In this document: one piece after another, positions 1 to 11,901 of the stretch
How positions within the stretch are numbered: position 1 is the first letter of the stretch
Layout: the number at the start of each line of letters is the position of its first letter
Translations under genes and position numbers: made by a program
Notes under the pieces: generated by a model
Seen by the model: the letters and a program-made list of their open reading frames with translations, nothing else
What the model was told of the DNA's origin: nothing
The model's database searches: none
NCBI GenBank assembly: GCA_963576565.1
Contig: OY755045.1
Location: forward strand, 1,024,477-1,088,476
Length of the DNA: 64,000 bases
Source: Aspidapion aeneum
Lineage: Eukaryota; Arthropoda; Insecta; Coleoptera; Brentidae
Reading direction: 5' to 3'

Positions 1-3000
1 CGGAATTAATAGTACCGCCACTATGCCCTCTAATAGTAGGGACTTATTGCAATAAAGCCAGGCAGTAATTGTGCCGGGCACTATTTTGACAGTTTCACAT
101 TATAAGAACAGCTGTCTTCTTTCAAAATTAGGCATTTGTGTATTATAAGAGCCGGAATTAATAGTACCGCCACTATGCCCTCTAATAGTAGGGACTTATT
201 GCAATAAAGCCAGGCAGTAATTGTGCCGGGCACTATTTTGACAGTTTCGCATTGTATGAACAGCTGTCTTCTTTCAAAATTAGGCCTTTGTGTATTATAA
301 GAGCCGGAATTAATAGTACCGCCACTATGCACTCCAATATTAGGAACTTATTGCAATAAAGCCAGGTAGTAATAGTGCCGGGCACTATTTTGACAGTTTC
401 GCATTATAAGAACAGCTGTCTTCTTTCAAAATTAGGCCTTTGTGTATTATAAGAGCCGGAATTAATAGTACCGCCACTATGCACTCCAATATTAGGGACT
501 TATTGCAATAAAGCCAGGTAGTAATAGTGCCGAGCACTATTTTGACAGTTTCGCATTATAAGAACAGCTGTCTTCTTTCAAAATTAGGCCTTTGTGTATT
601 ATAAGAGCCGGAATTAATAGTACCGCCACTATGCACTCCAATATTAGGGACTTATTGCAATAAAGCCAGGTAGTAATAGTGCCGAGCACTATTTTGACAG
701 TTTCGCATTATAAGAACAGCTGTCTTCTTTCAAAATTAGGCCTTTGTGTATTATAAGAGCCGGAATTAATAGTACCGCCACTATGCACTCCAATATTAGG
801 GACTTATTGCAATAAAGCCAGGTAGTAATAGTGCCGAGCACTATTTTGACAGTTTCGCATTATAAGAACAGCTGTCTTCTTTCAAAATTAGGCCTTTGTG
901 TATTATAAGAGCCGGAATTAATAGTACCGCCACTATGCACTCCAATATTAGGGACTTATTGCAATAAAGCCAGGTAGTAATAGTGCCGGGCACTATTTTG
1001 ACAGTTTCGCATTATAAGAACAGCTGTCTTCTTTCAAAATTAGGCCTTTGTGTATTATAAGAGCCGGAATTAATAGTACCGCCACTATGCACTCCAATAT
1101 TAGGGACTTATTGCAATAAAGCCAGGTAGTAATAGTGCCGAGCACTATTTTGACAGTTTCGCATTATAAGAACAGCTGTCTTCTTTCAAAATTAGGCCTT
1201 TGTGTATTATAAGAGCCGGAATTAATAGTACCGCCACTATGCACTCCAATATTAGGGACTTATTGCAATAAAGCCAGGTAGTAATAGTGCCGGGCACTAT
1301 TCTGACAGTTTCGCATTATAAGAACAGCTGTCTTCTTTCAAAATTAGGCATTTGTGTATTATAAGAGCCGGAATTAATAGTACCGCCACTATGCCCTCTA
1401 ATAGTAGGGACTTATTGCAATAAAGCCAGGCAGTAATTGTGCCGGGCACTATTTTGACAGTTTCGCATTGTATGAACAGCTGTCTTCTTTCAAAATTAGG
1501 CCTTTGTGTATTATAAGAGCCGGAATTAATAGTACCGCCACTATGCACTCCAATATTAGGAACTTATTGCAATAAAGCCAGGTAGTAATAGTGCCGGGCA
1601 CTATTTTGACAGTTTCGCATTATAAGAACAGCTGTCTTCTTTCAAAATTAGGCCTTTGTGTATTATAAGAGCCGGAATTAATAGTACCGCCACTATGCAC
1701 TCCAATATTAGGGACTTATTGCAATAAAGCCAGGTAGTAATAGTGCCGAGCACTATTTTGACAGTTTCGCATTATAAGAACAGCTGTCTTCTTTCAAAAT
1801 TAGGCCTTTGTGTATTATAAGAGCCGGAATTAATAGTACCGCCACTATGCACTCCAATATTAGGGACTTATTGCAATAAAGCCAGGTAGTAATAGTGCCG
1901 AGCACTATTTTGACAGTTTCGCATTATAAGAACAGCTGTCTTCTTTCAAAATTAGGCCTTTGTGTATTATAAGAGCCGGAATTAATAGTACCGCCACTAT
2001 GCACTCCAATATTAGGGACTTATTGCAATAAAGCCAGGTAGTAATAGTGCCAGGCACTATTCTGACAGTTTCGCATTATAAGAACAGCTGTCTTCTTTCA
2101 AAATTAGGCCTTTGTGTATTATAAGAGCCGGAATTAATAGTACCGCCACTATGCCCTCTAATAGTAGGGACTTATTGCAATAAAGCCAGGCAGTAATTGT
2201 GCCGGGCACTATTTTGACAGTTTCACATTATAAGAACAGCTGTCTTCTTTCAAAATTAGGCATTTGTGTATTATAAGAGCCGGAATTAATAGTACCGCCA
2301 CTATGCCCTCTAATAGTAGGGACTTATTGCAATAAAGCCAGGCAGTAATTGTGCCGGGCACTATTTTGACAGTTTCACATTATAAGAACAGCTGTCTTCT
2401 TTCAAAATTAGGCATTTGTGTATTATAAGAGCCGGAATTAATAGTACCGCCACTATGCCCTCTAATAGTAGGGACTTATTGCAATAAAGCCAGGCAGTAA
2501 TTGTGCCGGGCACTATTTTGACAGTTTCGCATTGTATGAACAGCTGTCTTCTTTCAAAATTAGGCCTTTGTGTATTATAAGAGCCGGAATTAATAGTACC
2601 GCCACTATGCACTCCAATATTAGGAACTTATTGCAATAAAGCCAGGTAGTAATAGTGCCGGGCACTATTTTGACAGTTTCGCATTATAAGAACAGCTGTC
2701 TTCTTTCAAAATTAGGCCTTTGTGTATTATAAGAGCCGGAATTAATAGTACCGCCACTATGCACTCCAATATTAGGGACTTATTGCAATAAAGCCAGGTA
2801 GTAATAGTGCCGAGCACTATTTTGACAGTTTCGCATTATAAGAACAGCTGTCTTCTTTCAAAATTAGGCCTTTGTGTATTATAAGAGCCGGAATTAATAG
2901 TACCGCCACTATGCACTCCAATATTAGGGACTTATTGCAATAAAGCCAGGTAGTAATAGTGCCAGGCACTATTCTGACAGTTTCGCATTATAAGAACAGC

Positions 3001-5788
3001 TGTCTTCTTTCAAAATTAGGCCTTTGTGTATTATAAGAGCCGGAATTAATAGTACCGCCACTATGCCCTCTAATAGTAGGGACTTATTGCAATAAAGCCA
3101 GGCAGTAATTGTGCCGGGCACTATTTTGACAGTTTCACATTATAAGAACAGCTGTCTTCTTTCAAAATTAGGCATTTGTGTATTATAAGAGCCGGAATTA
3201 ATAGTACCGCCACTATGCCCTCTAATAGTAGGGACTTATTGCAATAAAGCCAGGCAGTAATTGTGCCGGGCACTATTTTGACAGTTTCACATTATAAGAA
3301 CAGCTGTCTTCTTTCAAAATTAGGCATTTGTGTATTATAAGAGCCGGAATTAATAGTACCGCCACTATGCCCTCTAATAGTAGGGACTTATTGCAATAAA
3401 GCCAGGCAGTAATTGTGCCGGGCACTATTTTGACAGTTTCGCATTGTATGAACAGCTGTCTTCTTTCAAAATTAGGCCTTTGTGTATTATAAGAGCCGGA
3501 ATTAATAGTACCGCCACTATGCACTCCAATATTAGGAACTTATTGCAATAAAGCCAGGTAGTAATAGTGCCGGGCACTATTTTGACAGTTTCGCATTATA
3601 AGAACAGCTGTCTTCTTTCAAAATTAGGCCTTTGTGTATTATAAGAGCCGGAATTAATAGTACCGCCACTATGCACTCCAATATTAGGGACTTATTGCAA
3701 TAAAGCCAGGTAGTAATAGTGCCGAGCACTATTTTGACAGTTTCGCATTATAAGAACAGCTGTCTTCTTTCAAAATTAGGCCTTTGTGTATTATAAGAGC
3801 CGGAATTAATAGTACCGCCACTATGCACTCCAATATTAGGGACTTATTGCAATAAAGCCAGGTAGTAATAGTGCCGAGCACTATTTTGACAGTTTCGCAT
3901 TATAAGAACAGCTGTCTTCTTTCAAAATTAGGCCTTTGTGTATTATAAGAGCCGGAATTAATAGTACCGCCACTATGCACTCCAATATTAGGGACTTATT
4001 GCAATAAAGCCAGGTAGTAATAGTGCCGAGCACTATTTTGACAGTTTCGCATTATAAGAACAGCTGTCTTCTTTCAAAATTAGGCCTTTGTGTATTATAA
4101 GAGCCGGAATTAATAGTACCGCCACTATGCACTCCAATATTAGGGACTTATTGCAATAAAGCCAGGTAGTAATAGTGCCGGGCACTATTTTGACAGTTTC
4201 GCATTATAAGAACAGCTGTCTTCTTTCAAAATTAGGCCTTTGTGTATTATAAGAGCCGGAATTAATAGTACCGCCACTATGCACTCCAATATTAGGGACT
4301 TATTGCAATAAAGCCAGGTAGTAATAGTGCCGAGCACTATTTTGACAGTTTCGCATTATAAGAACAGCTGTCTTCTTTCAAAATTAGGCCTTTGTGTATT
4401 ATAAGAGCCGGAATTAATAGTACCGCCACTATGCACTCCAATATTAGGGACTTATTGCAATAAAGCCAGGTAGTAATAGTGCCGGGCACTATTCTGACAG
4501 TTTCGCATTATAAGAACAGCTGTCTTCTTTCAAAATTAGGCCTTTGTGTATTATAAGAGCCGGAATTAATAGTATCGCCACTATGCACTCCAATATTAGG
4601 CACTTATTGCAATAAAGCCAGGTAGTAATAGTGCCGGGCACTATTCTGACAGTTTCGCATTATAAGAACAGCTGTCTTCTTTCAAAATAAGCCCTTTGTG
4701 TATTATAAGAGCCGGAATTAATAGTACCGCCACTATGCACTCCAATATTAGGGACTTATTGCAATAAAGCCAGGTAGTAATAGTGCCGGGCACTATTCTG
4801 ACAGTTTCGCATTATAAGAACAGCTGTCTTCTTTCAAAATTAGGCCTTTGTGTATTATAAGAGCCGGAATTAATAGTATCGCCACTATGCACTCCAATAT
4901 TAGGGACTTATTGCAATAAAGCCAGGTAGTAATAGTGCCGGGCACTATTCTGACAATTTCGCATTATAAGAACAGCTGTCTTCTTTCAAAATTAAGCCTT
5001 TGTGTATTATAAGAGCCGGAATTAATAGTACCGCCACTATGCACTCCAATATTAGGGACTTATTGCAATAAAGCCAGGTAGTAATAGTGCCGGGCACTAT
5101 TCTGACAGTTTCGCATTATAAGAACAGCTGTCTTCTTTCAAAATTAGGCCTTTGTGTATTATAAGAGCCGGAATTAATAGTATCGCCACTATGCACTCCA
5201 ATATTAGGGACTTATTGCAATAAAGCCAGGTAGTAATAGTGCCGGGCACTATTCTGACAGTTTCGCATTATAAGAACAGCTGTCTTCTTTCAAAATTAGG
5301 CCTTTGTTTATTATAAGAGCCGGAATTAATAGTACCGCCCCTATGCACTCCAATATTAAGGACTTATTGCAATAAAGCCAGGTAGTAATAGTGCCGGGCA
5401 CTATTCTGACAGTTTCGCATTATAAGAACAGCTGTCTTCTTTCAAAATTAGGCCTTTGTTTATTATAAGAGCCGGAATTAATAGTACCGCCCCTATGCAC
5501 TCCAATATTAAGGACTTATTGCAATAAAGCCAGGTAGTAATAGTGCCGGGCACTATTCTGACAGTTTCGCATTATAAGAACAGCTGTCTTCTTTCAAAAT
5601 TAGGCCTTTGTTTATTATAAGAGCCGGAATTAATAGTATCGCCACTATGCCCTCCAATATTAGGGACTTATTGCAATAAAGCCAGGTAGTAATTGTGCCG
5701 GGCACTATTCTGACAGTTTCGCATTATAAGAACAGCTGTCTTCTTTCAAAATTAGGCCTTTATGTATTATAAGAGCCGGAATTAATAG
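1..5788. repeat. 152-bp tandem satellite, about 38 units
   Basis: Head-to-tail units of 152 bp begin at position 1 (truncated by the window edge) and continue without a break to about 5788. Most units differ by only a few substitutions. Variant classes recur in order: the class with 'ccctctaatagtaggg' lies at about 1-300, 1370-1500, 2150-2560 and 3060-3470, separated by runs of the 'cactccaatattaggg' class. Copies of the same marked unit pair are 1216, 1064 and 912 bp apart (8, 7 and 6 units), so there is a higher-order structure. Units after about 4560 carry private changes and look older. Each unit contains the left terminal inverted repeat of the small element described at 34041-34316. The 83-residue open frames on the minus strand are by-products of the repeat. 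Confidence 0.97.
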
Positions 5789-5938
5789 TGCCCCCACTAT
5801 TAATGGAAAATAAACGACTGGATTTATAAATTCGACTTTGATAGGTCAATTTTGAAAGATCAACTGTCAGTTTTCAATGGAAAACTGTCAGAATAGTGCC
5901 CGGCACTATTATTGCCTGGCATTATTGCAATAAGTCCC
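5789..5938. mobile_element. Unique right half of the TA-flanked MITE that carries the satellite
   Basis: Immediately after the last 152-bp unit the sequence continues as the right half of the element seen intact at 34041-34316: 'aatggaaaataaacg', then an AT-rich centre, then an inverted copy of the unit's terminus ending 'gcaataagtccc' followed by TA. The right terminus is therefore the reverse complement of the left-end segment amplified in the array. This makes the whole array an internally expanded copy of one Tc1/mariner-type MITE whose left end lies outside the window. Confidence 0.85.
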
Positions 5939-6007
5939 TATTAAAGAAATTGTGTGCCGCCTTAATTTTGAACACCCTGTATATTTTGTTCTTTGTTTTT
6001 TTCATAG

Positions 6008-9000
6008 ATGAGCGTGGATGGTGTGACGTCGCGTGACTCAACGATGACGTTTACGTGTTTTGTCTTTTTTGACATGTGGAACGCCTTGTCTTACAGGTAA
6101 ATATTTGACAGTGGTGTAGTTGTGAGAACCTTCTCAAATCAAAAATCAAGCTGAAATTTTTGTGAAAATATAATCATAACAAAAACATTTCATATAAAAA
6201 AAAGCCAAGTACGGGAAAGTGATATTCTGTAAAAAGAATTGAGATAATAGTAAATCCAACTTCTCCAATACAAATTTCAAAATGAAAGGTTCTTACTAGT
6301 TTGGAATTGTTTTTTTAAACTTTGCTATTCCAGCCAAACTTCTTTATGTTTAATTTAGCACTGTGCCTAAGAGTCATTTGCAGCCATAATAGCCAAGTTT
6401 AGAACTCTATAAAGATCTACCTGTACAGTTTGAGTTTCGTAGCTCATTCTGAAGTAGAGTTTGAGATAGGTTAAATATGGGCTGAAATGTTTCAAGAAAA
6501 GATGGTACAGCAGTTTCCGCGCGAACTTGGCGCCAGATAACGTTGTCTAAAAAGCAAACAAATCAAACTAATAATAAAAATTGTCAACAGAAATCATGGC
6601 TAACTTGACTGAAAAAGGGACTGTAAAATTTTTCAGTCTCTTGGTCCTTTGCCGGTCCGTATTTGAGATTGAAAAGTTTTCCGATAGAATCTGCCTGTAA
6701 AGTGGCATTTTCCGTACAAAAAATTGTTCGGAAAGTGATTGATTTCCGGTTGCTTAAAAACAAAACCTAAATCCATCTCTTACCTTTTTTTTTCAGATCA
6801 AAAGATGCTGACTGTAGGTTGACAAAAAAGCACAGATAAAAACAACTTAAAGACATGCCATTTTTCAGATTTTTTTTTGTTGCTGTCAGTATGCATATGA
6901 TAAATAAAGAGGTTGGAAATGTCACAAAAGTGTAACTGCCTATGGCAAGGACTATATAATCATAACAAAAACATTTCATGTAAAAAAAGCCAAGTACGGG
7001 AAAGTGATATTCTGTAAAAAGAATTGAGATATTAGTAAATCCAACTTCTCCAATACAAATTTCAAAATGAAAGGTTTTTACTAGTTTGGAATTGTTTTTT
7101 TAAACTTTGCTATTCCAGCCAAACTTCTTTATGTTTAATTTAGCACTGTGCCTAAGAGTCATTTGCAGCCGTAATGGTCAAGTTTAGAACTCTATAAAGA
7201 TCTACCTGTACAGTTTGAGTTTCGTAGCTCATTCTGAAGTAGAGTTTAAGATAGGTTAAATATGAGCTGAAATGTTTCAAGAAAAGATGGTACAGCAGTT
7301 TCCGCGCGAACTTGGCGCGAGATAACGTTGTCTAAAAAGCAAACAAATCAAACTAATAATAAAAATTGTCAACAGAAATCATGGCTAACTTGATTGAAAA
7401 AGGGACTGTAAAATTTTTCGGTCTCTTGGTCCTTTGCCGGTCCGTATTTAAGATTGAAAAGTTTTCCGATAGAATCTGCCTGTAAAGTAGGATTTTCCGT
7501 ACAAAAAATTGTTCGGAAAGTGCTTGATTTCCGGTTGTTTAAAAACAAAACCTAAATCCATCTCTTACCTTGTTTTTTTCAGATCTCAAACAAAGAGTGT
7601 GTTCCAAATCGGTTTGTTCTCGAACACGTTTTTCCTGATCGCTGTTGGTCTGTCTGTACTCGGTCAACTGTTGGTTGTCTACGTACCACCGTTGCAGTTC
7701 GTATTTCAAACGGAAGCCTTGACCGGCTGGGGTGAGTACTAAAACAAAAGAAATGGATTCATGACGGATCTGATACCTTCCTAGCCCATTAGCACACTAT
7801 ATCAGCCTTGAAGTTTTTTGTAAATATCTCAAAAGTTTTTGTTTATAACATAAATTATGGAGAAAAAGGTGCGGTGTACAGCGTGTCCCATTTTCGATGG
7901 GATTAAATGGGAAACTCGGTTATTATTAAAGATATCGATTTTCTGATTGCACCTTACCGTGCTCTTTTTTGGAGCCCTTAAAAATGGTGTAATCAGATTT
8001 TTGCTATACCCCGTGGTTTCGCTAATACAGGGAGTTTTTAAAAAAATTGCAATTTAATTAACTCCTTGTATCTCGCTTATTTTGCAAGATATTTTTATTC
8101 TGTAAAAACCTTTTTATGGCAACTTTTTTAGAGCAAAATAATCACGTTGTCATTTTTTTTAAATATTGTTCAGTTTTTGAGATATGGTATTTATCATAAA
8201 AAAATTAAATACGGACCTGGATTTTTTTTATTACTATTTTGATTGGTTCCATGCTATTATTACCTTAAAATGATAAAACTTTAATATTTTTTTTGATTTA
8301 AGGTTAAAAAAAACTATTTAATATTTGAAAAAAAAATTGTAGTCCGAACCTGGAAATTTCCAACGTAATTATAAATTAAAAAGTGCAAGACACACTAGTT
8401 GAACGGTTTTTAGTTTATCTGTTTTGAAATGATAATTAAATGATATACAAATAAAGTAAAAAACGTTAAAAAGTTACAAAAATAATATCATACTAATTAT
8501 TTGATGGTAGCACAGCAGGTCGTGAAATTTACTAAACAAAAGCGTGGAATTGACATTGTCATTTTACTTGTAATTTTTGTGAATGGCTTACAATTATTTT
8601 AAACTGGCTAGAAATCGACCATATCCAGATTTGAAAAATGTGATATGTTTGACTGCTTCATTCAAGCAACAAAATCCCAATATTTAAATGGCAGAAATAT
8701 TTTTATGCAAAATGCGTTAAGAAAAATTACTCAAAAATGCCAACAATGTCTTACACATAATGGTAATCAGAAAAATTAGTTATTTTTTTGTATTTTTCGT
8801 AGACTTTGTTTCAAATAAATCTGTAAATTAACGTAAAACCATTTTAATATGCTAAGTATCAAAACAGTTAAACTAAAAATTGTTTAACTAGCAATTTTTA
8901 ATTTATATTTATGTTGGAAATATCCAGGTTCGGACTAATTTTCTTTTTAAATATTAAATATTTTTATTAACCTTAAAACAAAAATTTTTAAAATTTTTAT

Positions 9001-11191
9001 TATTTTATGATAATACTAGCATGAAACCAATCAAAATAGTAATTAAAAAAATCCAGGTCCGTATTTAATTTTTTTATGATAAATACCATATCTCAAAAAC
9101 TAAGCAATATTTTAAAAAGTTGACAACGTCATTATTTTCTTCTAAAAAAGTTGCCATAAAAAGGTTTTTACAGAATAAAAAGATCTCGCAAAATAAGCGA
9201 AATAGAAGGGATTATTAAAAATACAATTTTTTCAAAAACTCCCTGTATTAGCGAAACTACGGGGTATAGCAAAAATCTGATTACGCCATTTTTAAGGGCT
9301 CAAAAAAAGAGCACGGTAAGGTGCAATCAGAAAATCAATATCTTTAATAATAACCGAGTTTCCCATTTAATCCCATCGAAAATGGGACACGCTGTACTCT
9401 ATTCCGAAAACCGCATATCGATGCGACGTATTTTTTTAAAATTTTAACTGTTAGCATTAATGAAAATCTCATGAAAATTGGTCCAGAGGTTTCGTAGCTA
9501 TCGTGGGCCGAACAGACACAACGCAGCCCACGAGAAAGACCGGCCCGGGCGCGGAAATATCACGTGACCGTAGGAGTCCCACAAAAAAACGCCTCACGGC
9601 CCGCTGTCATTGTAAAACATGTGTGTGTTCAGTTTTGGTATGTTTGTTTACGTCGATTTTTTTTTAATTCGGGCACGAATTTTATGTGAATTTTATCAAA
9701 GTTATTAAAATAACGCAGCCGACGAAAAAGACTGTAGTGGGCTGCGTTAAAATAATTAATGGCTAATGAGTAAATTATAAAGAAAATACCTATAAAATAA
9801 ACAATACCGCGAACGTGTAATTAGTGTTGTTCCTTGTCGGTCCAACTATAAAACTAAAACCTAATATGTTGCAAACGGGAAAGAAGTGGTAAAAGATAAG
9901 ATCTTGGATAAGATTGATCAAGTAATAGACATCCTTAGTGACATTTTCGATAGTGAGAGTGAAAAATGTGTTCAGTTGTCATTTCTTATTGAACAATTAG
10001 GTCTCTTGAAAAGGTAACCTGAGAATCGAAGATATGCTGGATACACTTTAATGTTGGCTTCATTTGCATTCACGTCAATTTATAATTCTAAGGTAATATG
10101 TCTTCCGCACCCTCGCAATATTAAAAAACTGATTTGTAAAATATTGTTAACAGATAGTAATCTCTCTGGTAGTGTGAAATATTTAAAAAGTAAGATACAG
10201 CTTTTAAAAGAACATGAGTTGGTAGTTAACTTACACTTCATTGAAATAGATATTAAACTTTGTGCTGGGTAATTTTTCAAAAAATTATTGACGACCACTA
10301 CATTCAGTTCATTGAATGGGAAAACCATCTCACTTATTCACAAAATCACTTGTTTCTTTTTAATAAATTATTGTGAAATGTTTTATATTGAAATTTTTTT
10401 TTCAGATAACTCTAGCGAGTGTTTTTGTGGAGAAAAACTATTTTCAAAGCTTGAAAAAATTATTTTAAGGGCATGTAAAGTTTTTTAAAATAATTTTATT
10501 AAAAAGCACAATGATTTAGTGTCTGCTAATAAATCTTTGAATAAGAACTCAAAGATGATGACAGTCAAAGAAAAATTAAAAAACTAAAAGCTTAGGTTTG
10601 ATATGTCCAATTTTGAAAGACTTGTATAGATTTGAATTTACTAACGATATTATTTACCTAATATATGTACCTGAAGATATTAGAGTGCAAATTTTGTATA
10701 ATTTTTTATTTTATAGATTCATTTTATCCATAATAAACACATATATCAGCAAAATATTTTTTTAAATTTTTGCCTATAAAAGAACAAAAATTTTTTGTTA
10801 ATTTATTTAAATTGTGTAAAAACATATAATATATTAAGCAATACAATAAGAATCCTGGGACTCCTAAGATCACGTGACCGCCGACTTGCTTATAACGCGC
10901 CATGGCCGGTCGTTATCGTTGGCTGCGCAGACACAAATACGGCCAGACGTCACAACGAAATACACCCAAATAACACATTTTCAACACAAAAACAGGTATC
11001 ATTCAAAAAATTTTCGAAGATAAGATTTTTAGCTCACACATATACTATACTATAGTAGTGTGAGCTATGGTGATCCTAATTTTTTCGAGAAAAAAAAAGT
11101 TGCTCCGATTTCAAAAATTTTTGTATATCTTTGCGTTTCAGATGATTTTGAAACTTTTTTGTTGCGCCGTCTGTCTGTCTGTCTGTCTGTA

Positions 11192-11222
<31 letters not shown>

Positions 11223-11901
11223 AAAGACCAACGCGCATAACTCGGCCGATTTTAATGAAATTTGGTACCTAGGCTGGGTCTTGGGTCGAGATGGTCCCAC
11301 TTAAAAATGAACAAAATCCACCGAACACAAACCAAATAAAAGGGTGGGGGTAGATTTCAAAAATTAGAGTTTATGTGAAAATATGGCGTGTGTGATATCA
11401 AACGAAAGGTAATTGAGTCTGGAGTTAAACAAAATACATTTTAATTTATTTAAAAAAAAGGGTGGGGGTATATTTCAAAACTTCGAGTTTAAGTGAAAAT
11501 ATGGCGTGTGTGATATCAAACGAAAGGTAATTGAGTCCGGAGTTTAACAAAATACATTTTAGTTTTTGCTTTTTTCAAGGGTTGGGGGTAGATTTTAAAA
11601 ATTTGAGTTTAAGTCAAAACATGGCTTGTGTGGTATCAAACAAAAGGTAATTTAGTCTGGAGTTGAATAAAATATATTTCAGTTTTTAGTTATATTAGCT
11701 CACACGTAAACTATAACTATAGTACCTAGTGTGAGCTTAGGGGCCCATATATTGGCAGAGTATTTTTTCATTTTAGACATGGGCCTACTAATAGGCCTTT
11801 CATCGAGCGTGTGGATTTTTTCGGAAATCAAAAAATTCGTCGAGAGACTCCTGGAACAAAAATGCCGCGGCAAATCGAGGTCGCCCTTGGAATACGTATG
11901 A
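6008..11901 (+). CDS. ATP2C1: SPCA-type Ca2+/Mn2+ P-type ATPase, copy A: last three coding exons
   Basis: Three exons are visible: 6008-6096, 7583-7731 and 11777-11901 (stop TGA). Their lengths of 89 and 149 bp and splice phases equal the corresponding exons of copy B (31637-31725 and 32333-32481). They encode the M7-M10 end of a secretory-pathway Ca2+ pump: a segment reading [16 protein letters not shown], then [18 protein letters not shown] and [10 protein letters not shown], and a final helix with [18 protein letters not shown]. The tail ends SPLEYV, longer than in copy B and similar in position to the hydrophobic end of vertebrate ATP2C1. The protein would act in the Golgi membrane, pumping Ca2+ and Mn2+ into the lumen. 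The catalytic part lies upstream of the window, beyond the satellite, so completeness cannot be judged. All three exons are open with intact splice sites. Confidence 0.9.
6171..7582. repeat. 786-bp tandem duplication of an intron segment in SPCA copy A
   Basis: The segment from about 6171 to 6805 reappears at about 6957 to 7590 with few changes, a period of 786 bp. Both copies run from 'taatcataacaaaaac' to a polypyrimidine tract and AG. In the right copy the AG is the true acceptor of the 7583 exon. In the left copy it is followed by ATCAAAAGATGC, which keeps only the first few exon bases. The left copy is therefore a decoy 3' splice site; reading on from it gives a stop (TAA) after 14 codons. 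Confidence 0.9.
7879..9394. mobile_element. 1.5-kb fold-back (full palindrome) element with TA target site, copy 1
   Basis: The left end reads TA|CAGCGTGTCCCATTTTC and the right end is its reverse complement followed by TA. The inverted similarity continues through the whole element: the 'gtccgaacctggaaat' block near 8342 pairs with 'ccaggttcggac' near 8926, and the centre near 8640 is also self-complementary. No transposase is seen, so this is a non-autonomous, probably Tc1/mariner-mobilised element. A second copy lies at 24174-25637. Confidence 0.9.
9522..10927. mobile_element. P-like DNA transposon remnant with about 70-bp inverted ends and 9-bp target duplication
   Basis: The left end starts CGCAGCCCACGAGAAAGACC; the right end is the matching inverted repeat ending GGTTGGCTGCG in its last bases (cgttggctgcg). 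Both ends also share inverted 'cacgtgacc' and 'aggagtccc' blocks. The 9-mer CAGACACAA lies directly outside both ends (9513-9521 and 10928-10936). P elements usually duplicate 8 bp, so one base of the match may be chance. The interior holds a decayed transposase piece. Confidence 0.8.
9892..10272 (+). pseudogene. Degenerate P/THAP9-type transposase fragment
   Basis: One frame runs through a stop at 10015-10017 and reads [20 protein letters not shown] and then [12 protein letters not shown], followed after a gap by [13 protein letters not shown]. The order 'RRYs..tL..a...', 'LPHPrt.rr' and 'l..DEi.ik' is typical of the core of P-element/THAP9 transposases. In the normal protein a catalytic Asp stands where the last motif reads FIEIDIK. 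The fragment is stop-interrupted, lacks the THAP DNA-binding domain, and cannot encode an active enzyme. Recognition is from motif memory, so the family call is moderate. Confidence 0.6.
11031..11768. mobile_element. Repeat with AGCTCACAC hairpin ends and 3 internal ~118-bp repeats, copy 1
   Basis: Begins with a short palindrome (agctcacac...gtgtgagct), then a 'ctgt' microsatellite (11168-11221). Three imperfect ~118-bp repeats of 'gggtgggggtaga...ggtaattgagtctggagtt' start near 11341, 11459 and 11580. A second hairpin (11698-11737) and the tail 'ttggcagagtatttt' follow. The copy at 14296-14994 has the same order and the same tail, which fixes the right edge near 11768. That places the element end within about 10 bp of the acceptor of the last SPCA copy A exon. 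Class unknown. Confidence 0.85.

Larger units (their letters stand above)
7755..11029. mobile_element. Interspersed repeat with GGATCTGATACCTT start, split by two insertions
   Basis: Pieces at about 7755-7876, 9397-9513 and 10937-11020 are collinear with the uninterrupted copy at 55806-56325. Shared landmarks are 'ggatctgataccttyctagcc', 'attagcacac', 'ctatattccgaaaac', 'tagctatcgtg' and 'aatacacccaaataacac'. Class is unknown; no coding sequence was seen. It is broken by the fold-back element at 7879-9394 and the P-like element at 9522-10927. Confidence 0.7.

Noticed and set aside
81..3524. Four minus-strand 83-residue open frames with identical protein
   Set aside because: They lie wholly inside the 152-bp satellite and repeat because the DNA repeats; no start context, domain or codon bias supports a gene.
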